Shown here piece after piece: positions 17,151 through 26,517 of a stretch of DNA of 64,000 nucleotides; position 1 is the stretch's first letter; the number at the start of each line of letters is the position of its first letter. The position numbers and the translations under genes were made by a program. The stretch is from TMED14 sp002378565 (GTDB lineage Bacteria; Bacteroidota; Bacteroidia; Flavobacteriales; Schleiferiaceae), in NCBI GenBank assembly GCA_943846715.1, contig OX044356.1, positions 682,001 to 746,000 on the forward strand. Direction: 5' to 3'. The notes below the pieces were generated by a model, which saw only the letters and a list, made by a program, of their open reading frames with translations, searched no databases and was not told the origin of the DNA.

Positions 17151-18071
17151 ATGATCAAGGCAGGCTTCAAGTATTTCTTTCTCACAGGGCTATTGCTATG
17201 CGTATCGCCAGCAGTGTCTGCACAGGAGTTCTTCTTGGATGTCCGCGTTCAAGCACCACAGGTTCAATCCTCTGATAAAGCCGTCTTCACGACCATGCAA
17301 AACGCTTTGAGGGATTTTGTTAATGGCCGTTCTTGGACAGAAACCCGTTTTGAAGTTGCTGAACGCATCCGGGGCTCTTTGGTCTTCACCATCGATGAGT
17401 ACCAGCCATCGACAGGGGTGATGCGAGGCAACTTGCAGGTCCAATTCACGCGTCCTGTTTACATGTCTGATTACCAGTCACCAACCATGATGTTTTTGGA
17501 TGGGAGTGTAGACATCACCTACCGAGAAAATCAATCCATGGAATTCAACCCGGGGCGATTTGATGACAACCTGACAAGCATCATTGGTTTTTATTGTTAC
17601 CTGGCCTTAGGTTTGGACGCAGCAAGTTTTTCAACTGAAAGCAGCTACCACCTGAAGCAGGCACAGATCATTGTCGCCAATGCGCAATCTGCCAATGGAA
17701 GCAGTGGGTGGAGCCAGTCTGTAAACAATCGCAATCGCTATTGGTTGATTGAAGAATTGTTGAGCCCCGCAAATACAGATTTTCTTACCAGTTGGTACAG
17801 TTACCATCGCATGGGCATGGATCGCATGCACAGCCCTGTGCAGCAGCGGGCAGCAAAGGAAGCCATGTCCTCAGCATTGATTGGATTGCATGGTATCTAT
17901 GAACGCAACCCCAATTCCAGCTTGTTGCGCTGGTACTTTGATGCAAAGAGTCAGGAGATCATCCAAGTCTTTGGGGATGGGCCAACCATGAATCAATCAG
18001 ACTTGATTGAGGCTTTGAATCAAATGGACCCAAGCAATCGTTCTAGCTATTTATCGATGTCTCAGCGCTGA
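17151..18071 (+). CDS. DUF4835 family exported protein
   Basis: 306 residues from the ATG at 17151, chosen because the signal peptide (FKYFFLTGLLLCVSPAVSAQ) follows directly. The mature part has the features of DUF4835: V-Q-A-P-Q-V-Q-S-S-D near the N-terminus, ALRDFVNGRSWT, and a long region of YRENQSMEFNPGRFDDNLTSIIGFYCYLALGLDAASF. It is probably periplasmic or outer-membrane associated. Function unknown; conserved position between coaBC and recN. Confidence 0.85.
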   Translation: MIKAGFKYFFLTGLLLCVSPAVSAQEFFLDVRVQAPQVQSSDKAVFTTMQNALRDFVNGRSWTETRFEVAERIRGSLVFTIDEYQPSTGVMRGNLQVQFTRPVYMSDYQSPTMMFLDGSVDITYRENQSMEFNPGRFDDNLTSIIGFYCYLALGLDAASFSTESSYHLKQAQIIVANAQSANGSSGWSQSVNNRNRYWLIEELLSPANTDFLTSWYSYHRMGMDRMHSPVQQRAAKEAMSSALIGLHGIYERNPNSSLLRWYFDAKSQEIIQVFGDGPTMNQSDLIEALNQMDPSNRSSYLSMSQR

Positions 18072-18095
18072 TCTTTGGTGTAAATTCAACTCACC

Positions 18096-19751
18096 ATGTG
18101 GTCAGCACTTCGCATTCAACATTTTGCACTCATCAGCCAGCTCAATCTAACAATTGAACCGGGATTCACCGTACTTACGGGCGAAACGGGTGCAGGTAAG
18201 TCCATTCTACTGGGTGCATTGCAACTGGCACTTGGTGGGCGATCAGACAGCAGTAAGTGGGTCGTTCAAGGCAAAAAATGCGTTGTGGAAGCTGATTTTA
18301 ATTTAACAAAATCCTCATGGGAGAGCTGGTTTGCTCAGGAAGATTTGGATTTTGAGCCTGTCACAACACTGAGACGAGAAATCTCAGCAACAGGTAAATC
18401 CCGTGCATTCATCAATGATACCCCAGTGAAACTGACTGTCATCAGAGACCTGAGTGAAAGTTTGATTGACATCCATAGTCAGGTGGATTCAGCCAAATTG
18501 ACCCGTTCAGGTTTTGTTGCAGGGTATTTAGATCGCATGACTGACTCACATCAATCAATGATAACCTACCAAGATGCTTGGTTGACATGGCAAGGAGCAA
18601 AGGCTGATTGGGCAAGACTTGAAGTTGAATTGCAGGGCGTCATGGATGAGGAATACCTTCGTTTTTTGCATGAAGAACTACAGGCTGCTCAATTGGAGCC
18701 GGATGAAGAGAAGCAGTGGCAAGATGAATTGCAGACATTGAGCCATGCAGAGGACTTGATGTCTGATTGTGAAGAAGCGAGGGCGTTGATTGAATCACCC
18801 GAACAAGGCTTACAGGACATGATGGGCCGCCTCCAAAACCTTGTAACGCGGATGGCAGGCATGTCTTCGCAGTTTCATGACATGACGGTATCAGGCCAGG
18901 AGGCATTGACAGCACTTGAGGACATGCTTCGAAGCATGGATGACCTTTTCCCGCACTTGCAGTCGGATCCAGGGAGGTTGTCTTGGCTAGAGGATCGGTT
19001 GAGCATGCTTGACGCCTTGCAGCGGAAGCATCAGGTGGCTGACGTGAAGTCATTGCTGGAAAAACAGGCCGCCCTTGGTTTTCAATTGGATGGCTTGCAT
19101 GCGGCTGGTGATCGACGGGCTTCATTGAGCCAAGCTTTGGTTGATAGCAAGTCAGCAGTGATGGCTGCAGCTAACCAGTTGCACATCGACCGCTTGAATC
19201 ACGTCGATGTTGTCACCTCGGCTGTGGAAAAGACATTGAAATCCTTGAATATGCCTGATGCATCCTTAGCTATTGACTGTCAGGAGTTGCCACAACCCTC
19301 CAAAGATGGACTATGGCAGTACCATTTCATGTTTTCTGCCAACAAAGGATCCAAGCCCATGCCTATTGCAAAGGTTGCAAGTGGTGGCGAGCAGAGTCGA
19401 TTGATGCTTGCTCTGAAAAAACTTTTCGTGGAAAAGAAAGGTTTGCAAACAATGTTGTTTGATGAGATTGATTCAGGGATATCAGGCCAAACTGCATCTA
19501 AAGTAGCTGGAATTTTTCAAGAGATGGGCATGCAAGGCCAGATTCTTGCGATCACACATTTGCCACAGGTTGCTGCTGCAGGTCAACACCATTGGTTGGT
19601 TGACAAGCAAGGGCATGGTGGTCAAACAGAAACTTCATTGCGGATTCTTGACAAGAAGGATAGGCAGCTAGAGGTAGCCAGGATGTTAGCAGGCGATGCC
19701 ATTACAGAGACTGCGTTGGCACAGGCCAGCAATTTGTTGGGGACTTCTTGA
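18096..19751 (+). CDS. recN: DNA repair protein RecN
   Basis: 551 residues, an SMC-like ATPase. Walker A GETGAGKS is at 29-36 and the signature and Walker B region is near the C-terminus (VASGGEQSRLMLALKK, TMLFDEIDSGISG, ITHLPQVAA). The centre is helical and coiled-coil (about 170-370). RecN helps double-strand break repair by tethering broken ends. It follows the DUF4835 gene by 24 bases. Confidence 0.95.
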   Translation: MWSALRIQHFALISQLNLTIEPGFTVLTGETGAGKSILLGALQLALGGRSDSSKWVVQGKKCVVEADFNLTKSSWESWFAQEDLDFEPVTTLRREISATGKSRAFINDTPVKLTVIRDLSESLIDIHSQVDSAKLTRSGFVAGYLDRMTDSHQSMITYQDAWLTWQGAKADWARLEVELQGVMDEEYLRFLHEELQAAQLEPDEEKQWQDELQTLSHAEDLMSDCEEARALIESPEQGLQDMMGRLQNLVTRMAGMSSQFHDMTVSGQEALTALEDMLRSMDDLFPHLQSDPGRLSWLEDRLSMLDALQRKHQVADVKSLLEKQAALGFQLDGLHAAGDRRASLSQALVDSKSAVMAAANQLHIDRLNHVDVVTSAVEKTLKSLNMPDASLAIDCQELPQPSKDGLWQYHFMFSANKGSKPMPIAKVASGGEQSRLMLALKKLFVEKKGLQTMLFDEIDSGISGQTASKVAGIFQEMGMQGQILAITHLPQVAAAGQHHWLVDKQGHGGQTETSLRILDKKDRQLEVARMLAGDAITETALAQASNLLGTS

Positions 19752-19836
19752 GACTTTCTACATCTAACCATTAAAAAAGCATCGCATCTGACTTGCTATG
19801 TGCGATATTTGTTCTAATCACCACATTAACCTCGAC

Positions 19837-20655
19837 ATGAATAATCTACTCAAAGGCAAAAAAGGCATCATATTTGGCGCCCTTAACAGTGAATCCATTG
19901 CTTGGAAAGTTGCTGAGCAATGCCATCAACAAGGCGCTCAAATCGTCCTAACCAATGCGCCTATGGCCATGCGTTTGGGTGAGATCAATGCTTTGGCTGA
20001 AGCCATTAATGCACCTGTGGTGCCTGCAGATGCAACCAGCATAGAGGAGATTGAAAACCTATTCACCAAATCCATGGAGCATTTCGGTGGCCAAGTTGAC
20101 TTTGTCTTGCACAGCATTGGTATGTCAGTGAATGTGCGAAAAAACCGCCCTTACACTGATTTGAATTACGATTTCTTAACCAAGGGTTGGGATGTGTCTG
20201 CCGTCAGTTTCCACAAGGTTTTGCAAACGGCCTATAAAATGGACGCTATTGCTGATTGGGGATCTGTCTTAGGCCTGACTTACATGGCCGCACAAAGAAC
20301 CTTCCCTGATTACAGTGACATGGCTGAAAACAAGGCCTACCTTGAGTCAATTGCACGAAGCTTTGGCTACCACTATGGGTTGAAAAGCAAGGTTCGCGTT
20401 AACACCATTTCACAATCACCAACGATGACTACAGCGGGTTCCGGCGTTAAGGGATTTGATGGCTTCATGTCTTTTGCTGAAAAAATGAGCCCCTTAGGGA
20501 ATGCTACAGGAGAGGACTGTGCAGACTACTGTGTTGCCATGTTCAGCGATCTGACGCGAAGGGTGACCATGCAAAACCTCTACAATGATGGCGGGTTTAG
20601 CCTCATGGGCGTCAGCCAAGAAGTGCTTGAAAAATACATGGAAAGCGTTGATTAG
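19837..20655 (+). CDS. fabI: Enoyl-[acyl-carrier-protein] reductase FabI
   Basis: 272 residues from the ATG at 19837; a longer frame starts 39 bases earlier, but the family N-terminus (LLKGKKGIIFGALNSESIAW) fits this start. It is an SDR with the FabI-type nucleotide loop, and LTYMAAQRTFPDYSDMAENK holds the active-site Tyr and Lys with FabI spacing. It performs the last reduction of each fatty acid elongation cycle. A strong terminator follows. Confidence 0.92.
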   Translation: MNNLLKGKKGIIFGALNSESIAWKVAEQCHQQGAQIVLTNAPMAMRLGEINALAEAINAPVVPADATSIEEIENLFTKSMEHFGGQVDFVLHSIGMSVNVRKNRPYTDLNYDFLTKGWDVSAVSFHKVLQTAYKMDAIADWGSVLGLTYMAAQRTFPDYSDMAENKAYLESIARSFGYHYGLKSKVRVNTISQSPTMTTAGSGVKGFDGFMSFAEKMSPLGNATGEDCADYCVAMFSDLTRRVTMQNLYNDGGFSLMGVSQEVLEKYMESVD

Positions 20656-20675
20656 TACCCCTATTGGATTGCAAT

Positions 20676-20708
20676 AAAAAAGCGCAGCTTAGCTGCGCTT
20701 TTTTTTTG
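20676..20708. terminator. Bidirectional terminator between fabI and prfC
   Basis: Stem AGCGCAGC, loop TTA, stem GCTGCGCT, with an A tract before and a run of ten Ts after, so it can stop transcription from both converging genes. Confidence 0.92.
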
Positions 20709-20736
20709 TATTCAACAAACCCATGAAAGGTGTTGT

Positions 20737-22359
20737 CTATTCACCTGATTGTTCATGGAATGTGATGCTGGGGTATTTTTCCTGGGTCATTTGCAAGGAG
20801 AATTGACTGTCAGGCAAAAAGACCAGCCTGCCATACTTGTCATTGGCTAACTGCCTTGTTTTTAGAATTTTGAACCCCTTGAGTTCTTGCTCATCAGTCG
20901 ACTCAACCCAGCAAGCCTTGAATGCCTGGAATGGTTCGTAGGAACATTTGGCGCCATACTCATGCTCCAAGCGGTACTGAATCACTTCGTATTGCAATGC
21001 ACCTACGGTGCCAATCACCTTGCGACTATTGCTCGTCAGGGTGAAGAGTTGCGCGACTCCCTCATCCATCAATTGATCGATACCCTTTGCTAGCTGCTTG
21101 GATTTCATCGGGTCTTCGTTATTGATGAATCGAAAATGCTCAGGGGAGAAGCTGGGTATTCCTTTGAAGTGCAGGGGGTCTCCGCTGGTTAAGCTGTCGC
21201 CAATCCGGAAAGACCCGGAATCGGGCAGACCTACAATGTCCCCAGGGTAGGCAACGTCTACAATGGACTTCTTGCTGGCAAGAAAGGTTAAGGGGCTGGA
21301 GAATTTTAACTGACGGTTTTCTCTGACGTGCAAGTAATTGTTGTTTCGCTCAAACTGCCCGGATACAACCTTGCAAAAAGCAATACGGCTTCGGTGCTTA
21401 GGGTCAATATTTGCGTGAATCTTGAAAATGAAACCACTGAATACAGACTCATGGGGTTGAATCATTCGCTCTTCAGCTTTCTTAGGTTGAGGCGTAGGGG
21501 CGATATCCACAAAGCAATCCAGCAAATCTTTGACGCCAAAATTATTCAAAGCAGAGCCAAAAAACACTGGGCAAATCTGACCCGCTTGGTAGGCTTCCTT
21601 GTCAAATTTTGGGTAAACCCCTTGAATGAGCTTAATCTCTTCACGCAAGGTTGCAGCAGCTTCTTCGCCAATTCGCTCTTCAAGCTCACTGCTTGATAGG
21701 TCATCGATGGTGATGCTATCGCCAACACGTTGCTTGTCTTGCCCATCGTAAAGCAACAAATGCTTTTCCCAAAGGTTGTATACCCCCTGAAAGCGTTGAC
21801 CCATGCCAATGGGCCAGGACATTGGGCAAAGACCCAGTTCAAGCGAGGCTTCAATCTCATCCAATAGGTCAAACCCATCCAGGCCCTCGCGGTCCAGCTT
21901 ATTGATGAAGACAATAATTGGGGTGTCGCGCATGCGGCAAACAGCCACAAGTTTTTTGGTTTGCGCTTCGACACCCTTTGCTACGTCGATCACTACAATG
22001 ACAGAATCCACTGCAGTGAGGGTCCGGTAGGTGTCTTCAGCAAAGTCTTTGTGTCCGGGGGTGTCCAAGATGTTGATGTGGCGCCCTAAGTATTCAAATG
22101 CCATCACAGATGTTGCGACCGATATGCCACGCTGCTTCTCGATTTCCATGAAATCTGACGTGGCTGATTTCTTGACCTTGTTGGACTTGACAGCACCTGC
22201 TTCTTGAATGGCTCCGCCGAAAAGGAGCAATTTTTCAGTCAAGGTGGTCTTTCCCGCATCAGGGTGGGAGACAATGCCAAATGTGCGGCGGCGTAGGATT
22301 TCTTCTTGGAAGGTCACAGAATATGTGGTTTTCAGAGGGCGAAGGTAAGGATTGAGCAT
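20737..22359 (-). CDS. prfC: Peptide chain release factor 3
   Basis: 540 residues from the ATG at 22357-22359. The family normally begins near FQEEILRRRTFGI, and a GTG at 22315-22317 gives exactly that, so the true protein may be 526 residues. It is a translational GTPase with G1 SHPDAGKTT, switch II DTPGHKDF, and NKLD. RF3 recycles RF1/RF2 from the ribosome. It is divergent from idi and convergent with fabI. Confidence 0.95.
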   Translation of the reverse strand: MLNPYLRPLKTTYSVTFQEEILRRRTFGIVSHPDAGKTTLTEKLLLFGGAIQEAGAVKSNKVKKSATSDFMEIEKQRGISVATSVMAFEYLGRHINILDTPGHKDFAEDTYRTLTAVDSVIVVIDVAKGVEAQTKKLVAVCRMRDTPIIVFINKLDREGLDGFDLLDEIEASLELGLCPMSWPIGMGQRFQGVYNLWEKHLLLYDGQDKQRVGDSITIDDLSSSELEERIGEEAAATLREEIKLIQGVYPKFDKEAYQAGQICPVFFGSALNNFGVKDLLDCFVDIAPTPQPKKAEERMIQPHESVFSGFIFKIHANIDPKHRSRIAFCKVVSGQFERNNNYLHVRENRQLKFSSPLTFLASKKSIVDVAYPGDIVGLPDSGSFRIGDSLTSGDPLHFKGIPSFSPEHFRFINNEDPMKSKQLAKGIDQLMDEGVAQLFTLTSNSRKVIGTVGALQYEVIQYRLEHEYGAKCSYEPFQAFKACWVESTDEQELKGFKILKTRQLANDKYGRLVFLPDSQFSLQMTQEKYPSITFHEQSGE

Positions 22360-22374
22360 GTAGATTTGTACCAC

Positions 22375-22911
22375 ATGAACGATAGAGAAGAATTTGTTAT
22401 CCTAGTCAACGCAAAGGATGAGCCACAGGGCCTAATGGGGAAAATGCTGGCTCATCGCAATGGCAGTCTTCACCGGGCATTTTCTGTTTTTTTGTTCAAT
22501 GATCAAGGGGAAACCCTTTTGCAGCAGCGCGCTGAAGGCAAATACCACAGCCCCATGCTGTGGACTAATTCCTGCTGCAGTCATCCAAGGGAGGGGGAAA
22601 CCGTCCTTGATGCTGCCAATCGTCGCCTGGGTGAGGAGTTAGGGATTGACGAAAAGGATGTACACGGCTTGAAAAAGCTGTTTCATTTTCAGTACCACGC
22701 TTCCTTTGATGATGGCCTGGTAGAGCATGAGTTGGATCATGTGTTGACAGCTAAATTTCAAGGGGACACACCATTCAACCACGATGAAGTCCATGCCTTG
22801 GCATGGCGATCCATCGCTGATATTCAAAGTGATATGGAGGCCAATCCATCAGATTTCACAGCCTGGTTTCAAATTATTTTCAAGGAATACCTTAATCACC
22901 TGATCACATGA
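22375..22911 (+). CDS. idi: Isopentenyl-diphosphate delta-isomerase, type 1
   Basis: 178 residues from the ATG at 22375. Nudix fold with the catalytic Cys in NSCCSHPREGE and the Nudix-like helix AANRRLGEELGI; VEHELDHVL carries the second catalytic Glu. It interconverts IPP and DMAPP for isoprenoid synthesis. It overlaps queD by 4 bases. Confidence 0.94.
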   Translation: MNDREEFVILVNAKDEPQGLMGKMLAHRNGSLHRAFSVFLFNDQGETLLQQRAEGKYHSPMLWTNSCCSHPREGETVLDAANRRLGEELGIDEKDVHGLKKLFHFQYHASFDDGLVEHELDHVLTAKFQGDTPFNHDEVHALAWRSIADIQSDMEANPSDFTAWFQIIFKEYLNHLIT

Positions 22912-23318
22912 AAGCCAGTATCTCTCGACACGCCCACTTCAATGCCGCCCACAGACTTCATGTGAAGGGTTGGTCCGATGAAAAGAATGCGGCGTTTTTC
23001 GGTGTCTGCAATAACCCCCATTACCATGGGCACAACTATGCTTTGATTGTGACAGTTCGTGGTGAAATAGACCCTGTAACTGGCTATGTGATGGATATTC
23101 AAACATTAAGTGAGGCAATTGAGAAGCATGTACTTATCCGCATGGATCACAAAAACTTGAATATGGAGGTTGAGCCCTTCATCACCTTGAATCCCAGTGC
23201 TGAAAACATAGCAGTCACTATTTGGCAATGGCTAAGGCCAGTGATTTCTCACGAGTTAGGCATTAAGGTAACCTTGTATGAGACGCCAAGGAATTTTGTT
23301 GAATTCGACGGAACCTAG
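22908..23318 (+). CDS. queD: 6-carboxytetrahydropterin synthase QueD-like
   Basis: 136 residues. FNAAHRL and YHGHNY carry the three zinc His, and GVCNNPHYHGH contains the catalytic Cys. MDHKNLN follows, as in 6-pyruvoyl-tetrahydropterin synthase relatives. It probably makes carboxytetrahydropterin for queuosine; queE lies about 10 kb away in this window, which supports that role. The ATG overlaps the idi stop. Confidence 0.9.
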   Translation: MKASISRHAHFNAAHRLHVKGWSDEKNAAFFGVCNNPHYHGHNYALIVTVRGEIDPVTGYVMDIQTLSEAIEKHVLIRMDHKNLNMEVEPFITLNPSAENIAVTIWQWLRPVISHELGIKVTLYETPRNFVEFDGT

Positions 23319-23382
23319 GTCTTTAAAAGAAGAAACAATAACAAGACAGCTAACTTTATCCAAAACTTAAAATATAAAAATC

Positions 23383-24306
23383 ATGGATCTTTTACTCTAT
23401 TTATTATTACTTCCCTTATCAGTAATCCTTTTTGGTATTTTCTTTATCGTAAAGCAACAAAGAGCAGGAATAATTGAAAGGTTTGGAAAGTTTCATAGCG
23501 TTAGGCAGTCTGGGCTGCAATTAAAAATACCAATAGTAGATAGGCTTGCGGGTAAATTAAGCTTGAAGATTCAGCAACTAGATGTCATTGTTGAAACAAA
23601 AACTAAAGATGATGTTTTTGTTAAAATAAAGGTTTCAGTTCAATATAAGGTAATTAAAGAAAAAGTGTACGATGCTTTTTACAAGCTAGACTTCCCTCAT
23701 GAACAAATAACAAGCTACGTTTTTGATGTTGTCAGAGCAGAGGTTCCTAAAATGATATTAGATGACGTCTTTTTAAGAAAGGACGATGTGGCTATTGCTG
23801 TTAAAACAGAACTTAACGAAGCGATGATTGAGTATGGTTATGACATTATTAAAACCCTTGTAACAGACATCGATCCAGATCAGCAAGTTAAAGAGGCGAT
23901 GAATAGAATAAACGCATCTGAGAGGGAAAAAGTAGCTGCACAATTTGAGGGTGACGCTGCGAGAATTCTTATCGTAGAAAAAGCAAAAGCTGAGGCAGAA
24001 AGCAAAAGATTACAAGGACAAGGTATCGCAGATCAAAGAAGAGAGATTGCCCGTGGTCTAGAAGAGTCCGTAGAGGTTCTAAATAAGGTTGGCATAAACT
24101 CTCAGGAGGCTTCAGCGTTAATTGTTGTTACCCAGCATTACGACACTTTGCAGTCAATAGGAAGTGAAACAAACTCTAACTTGATTCTTCTACCCAACTC
24201 TCCACAAGCAGGTAGCGAAATGCTTAACAACATGGTCGCTAGTTTTACAGCAAGTAATCAAATAGGAGAGGCCATGAAAAAAGCTGAATTGAAAAAAAAT
24301 CAATAA
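23383..24306 (+). CDS. SPFH/band 7 (stomatin-like) membrane protein
   Basis: 307 residues. One N-terminal membrane segment (LLLYLLLLPLSVILFGIFF, 3-21) is followed by the SPFH domain (QQRAGIIERFGKFHSVRQSGL, then KTKDDVFVKIKVSVQYKV) and a coiled-coil rich in A/E/K (AARILIVEKAKAEAESKRL). Such proteins form membrane-bound oligomers and scaffold proteases or microdomains. Codon and base use is clearly more AT-rich than the flanking genes, so recent acquisition is possible. It is not coupled to queD (64-base gap). Confidence 0.9.
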   Translation: MDLLLYLLLLPLSVILFGIFFIVKQQRAGIIERFGKFHSVRQSGLQLKIPIVDRLAGKLSLKIQQLDVIVETKTKDDVFVKIKVSVQYKVIKEKVYDAFYKLDFPHEQITSYVFDVVRAEVPKMILDDVFLRKDDVAIAVKTELNEAMIEYGYDIIKTLVTDIDPDQQVKEAMNRINASEREKVAAQFEGDAARILIVEKAKAEAESKRLQGQGIADQRREIARGLEESVEVLNKVGINSQEASALIVVTQHYDTLQSIGSETNSNLILLPNSPQAGSEMLNNMVASFTASNQIGEAMKKAELKKNQ

Positions 24307-24312
24307 GCAGGC

Positions 24313-25713
24313 TTAAGCTCGGTAACCAAAGAGGCCTTTTTTCTTGATGACTTCATCCACAAAGGTTGGAAGGGAGTCTTCCCATCCTTTTTCTCCAGTC
24401 TTGATTTGGCGCAGGACTTCGCGACTCCAAATACTCAAGATGCTGGGGTCATAATCTTCGATGTCTCTCATGCGACGATTGTAGAATAAGTATTCTACGA
24501 TGGGACGGAATCGAGGATGAACCTTCACGTCTTTGACGGTTTCAATGGTGCCATCGTTGTTGAATGGGTAAGCGTAAATGACCAAGTCTTTGGAGAAGAT
24601 CTTGCCAAAGGCTTCAAGGATCCCACCGTTCAGGTGTCGGTAGTATTTTTCTTCAAAAATCTCCCGCAACCCGGGTATACCTGTGATCAGTCCCAGGCGT
24701 CTCTTGGTGAATGTAGAGAAATAATCTACCAGTTTGTAGTACTCCTGGTAGTTAGATATCAAGACAGTTTGGCCAATAGAGCAAAGGATTTCAGCGCGAT
24801 CCAAGAAGTCTTGTTCATCGATGTCGCCATCGGACAAGAGGTTGTTCATGGTGATCTCAAACAAGACAACCAAGCGGTCTTTGTCAACACGTTTGGATTG
24901 CAAAAAGATTTGGTAACCCTTTTTGATCATGTCCATGTTCACCTTAGTGACAGGGCGGAAGCTCCCGCGCATGGCCAGGATGTTTTTTTTGTAGAGCACC
25001 TCTGCTGGCAGAAGGTTGGTGCCTTCAGGGCTAAATATGACGGCATCGGTGAAGCCGTATTTCACCAACCACAATGACATGAGACGATTGTCAACATGCT
25101 TAAAGTCTGGTCCAATGAAGTTAATCAAGTCAATTTCAACCGCAGAATGCCCGACACCATCAAGCAAGGACAAGAGCAAGGCTTTCGGGTCATGAAAGAG
25201 GTTGAAGGCACCATAAACCAGATTAACACCAAGTGTACCAATGGTTTCTTGTTGATGTTTGGCGTCATTTTCACGCATCCTGACATGGATGATGATTTCA
25301 TTGGCAGCGCTATGCGGTGAGGTTTGAAAACGAATGCCAATCCAGCCATGTCCCTTGAAAGTCTTAGCAAAATTGATGGTTGCCACGGTGTTGGCAAAGG
25401 CAAAATATTGCTTGGTGCTGTCTTCTTCTCGAACGAGACGTTCTTCTAGCAGTCCGTACTCATGGTTAAGCATCTTGCGAAGCCTAGCCTCTGTGACGTA
25501 GCGATCTTTAGGCTCTTCACCATAGATGGCGTTAGAGAAGGCTCTGTCATAAGCAGACATAGCTTTTGCAATGGTGCCAGATGCGCCACCAGCACGAAAA
25601 AAATGTCGGACGGTTTCTTGTCCGGCGCCAATCTCAGCAAAGGATCCGTAGATGTCGTCATTGAGGTTGACACGAAGGGCTTTTTGCGAAGAATTGAGGG
25701 TCATCAAATCCAT
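24313..25713 (-). CDS. Conserved hypothetical protein, 466 aa
   Basis: The ATG at 25711-25713 is used; one at 25704 is equally good, and a longer frame reaches 25737. Family-like N-terminus: NSSQKALRVNLNDDIYGSFAEIGAGQE, then RAGGASGTIAKAMSAYD. There is no signal peptide and no membrane segment. I have seen relatives labelled as TonB-dependent receptor; that label does not fit, since there is no plug or barrel and the protein looks cytosolic. No catalytic motif is identified. It shares a very short divergent region with the MBL hydrolase and converges on the SPFH gene. Confidence 0.75.
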   Translation of the reverse strand: MDLMTLNSSQKALRVNLNDDIYGSFAEIGAGQETVRHFFRAGGASGTIAKAMSAYDRAFSNAIYGEEPKDRYVTEARLRKMLNHEYGLLEERLVREEDSTKQYFAFANTVATINFAKTFKGHGWIGIRFQTSPHSAANEIIIHVRMRENDAKHQQETIGTLGVNLVYGAFNLFHDPKALLLSLLDGVGHSAVEIDLINFIGPDFKHVDNRLMSLWLVKYGFTDAVIFSPEGTNLLPAEVLYKKNILAMRGSFRPVTKVNMDMIKKGYQIFLQSKRVDKDRLVVLFEITMNNLLSDGDIDEQDFLDRAEILCSIGQTVLISNYQEYYKLVDYFSTFTKRRLGLITGIPGLREIFEEKYYRHLNGGILEAFGKIFSKDLVIYAYPFNNDGTIETVKDVKVHPRFRPIVEYLFYNRRMRDIEDYDPSILSIWSREVLRQIKTGEKGWEDSLPTFVDEVIKKKGLFGYRA

Positions 25714-25740
25714 GTACCAAAGATAGACTAAATTCATGCC

Positions 25741-26517
25741 ATGACTGAGCTAAGTTTAACATTTTTAGGCACTGGCACCTCGCAAGGTGTGCCAGTTATT
25801 GGGTGCAACTGTGAGGTCTGTTCGAGTGATGATTTGAAGGACAAACGGCTTCGTTCCTCGGTCCTGATTCAAAGCCCGAAAGCCAATGTCGTCATTGATT
25901 GTGGACCAGACTTCAGGCAACAAATGCTGAGGACATCTTGCAGTAAGTTGGATGCCGTTGTATTGACTCATGAGCACATGGATCATGTGGCTGGCCTTGA
26001 CGATGTCCGTCCATTCAATTTCATAACGAGGAAAGACATGCCTGTGTATTGTACAGACCGCGTATTGCAGCGATTGAAGGTGCAATTTTCTTATGCTTTT
26101 GCGGAGGATAAATACCCGGGATCACCGGGCTTTGATCCCCACCTGATTAAGGCAAATGAAGACTTTGTGGTTGGGGATCAATCATGGAAAGCCATCTTAG
26201 CAAGGCATGGCACATGGCCCGTTATGGGTTATCGCATCGATGACGTGGTTTACCTCACAGATGTCAATGGAATTAGTGATGAATCAATGGATCATCTAAT
26301 TGGAGCTAAAGTTCTAATAGTTAGTGCATTGAGAAAGGAAGCCCACGTAGCTCATTACGCGTTAAGTGAAGCTATTGCTATGGCTAAAAAATCGAAGATT
26401 CCCCAGGTTTATTTCACCCATTTCAGCCACTCGATGGGGCTACATGCCATGGAGTCTAAGGCTTTGCCTAAAGGCATGACCTTTGCCCATGACGGGCTCA
26501 AAATTTCGTTGTCTTAA
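25741..26517 (+). CDS. PhnP-like metallo-beta-lactamase fold hydrolase
   Basis: 258 residues. THEHMDH at 76-82 is the binuclear metal motif, with further ligands in FTHFSH near the C-terminus. The N-terminal GCNCEVC (about 21-27) matches the extra zinc-binding Cys cluster of PhnP-type phosphodiesterases. The likely activity is on cyclic phosphate or phosphodiester substrates; the physiological substrate is unknown, as no phn genes are nearby. It overlaps the convergent dihydroorotase-like gene by 4 bases. Confidence 0.88.
   Translation: MTELSLTFLGTGTSQGVPVIGCNCEVCSSDDLKDKRLRSSVLIQSPKANVVIDCGPDFRQQMLRTSCSKLDAVVLTHEHMDHVAGLDDVRPFNFITRKDMPVYCTDRVLQRLKVQFSYAFAEDKYPGSPGFDPHLIKANEDFVVGDQSWKAILARHGTWPVMGYRIDDVVYLTDVNGISDESMDHLIGAKVLIVSALRKEAHVAHYALSEAIAMAKKSKIPQVYFTHFSHSMGLHAMESKALPKGMTFAHDGLKISLS

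Noticed and set aside
24313..25713. TonB-dependent receptor
   Set aside because: No signal peptide, plug domain or barrel strands; the protein looks cytosolic.
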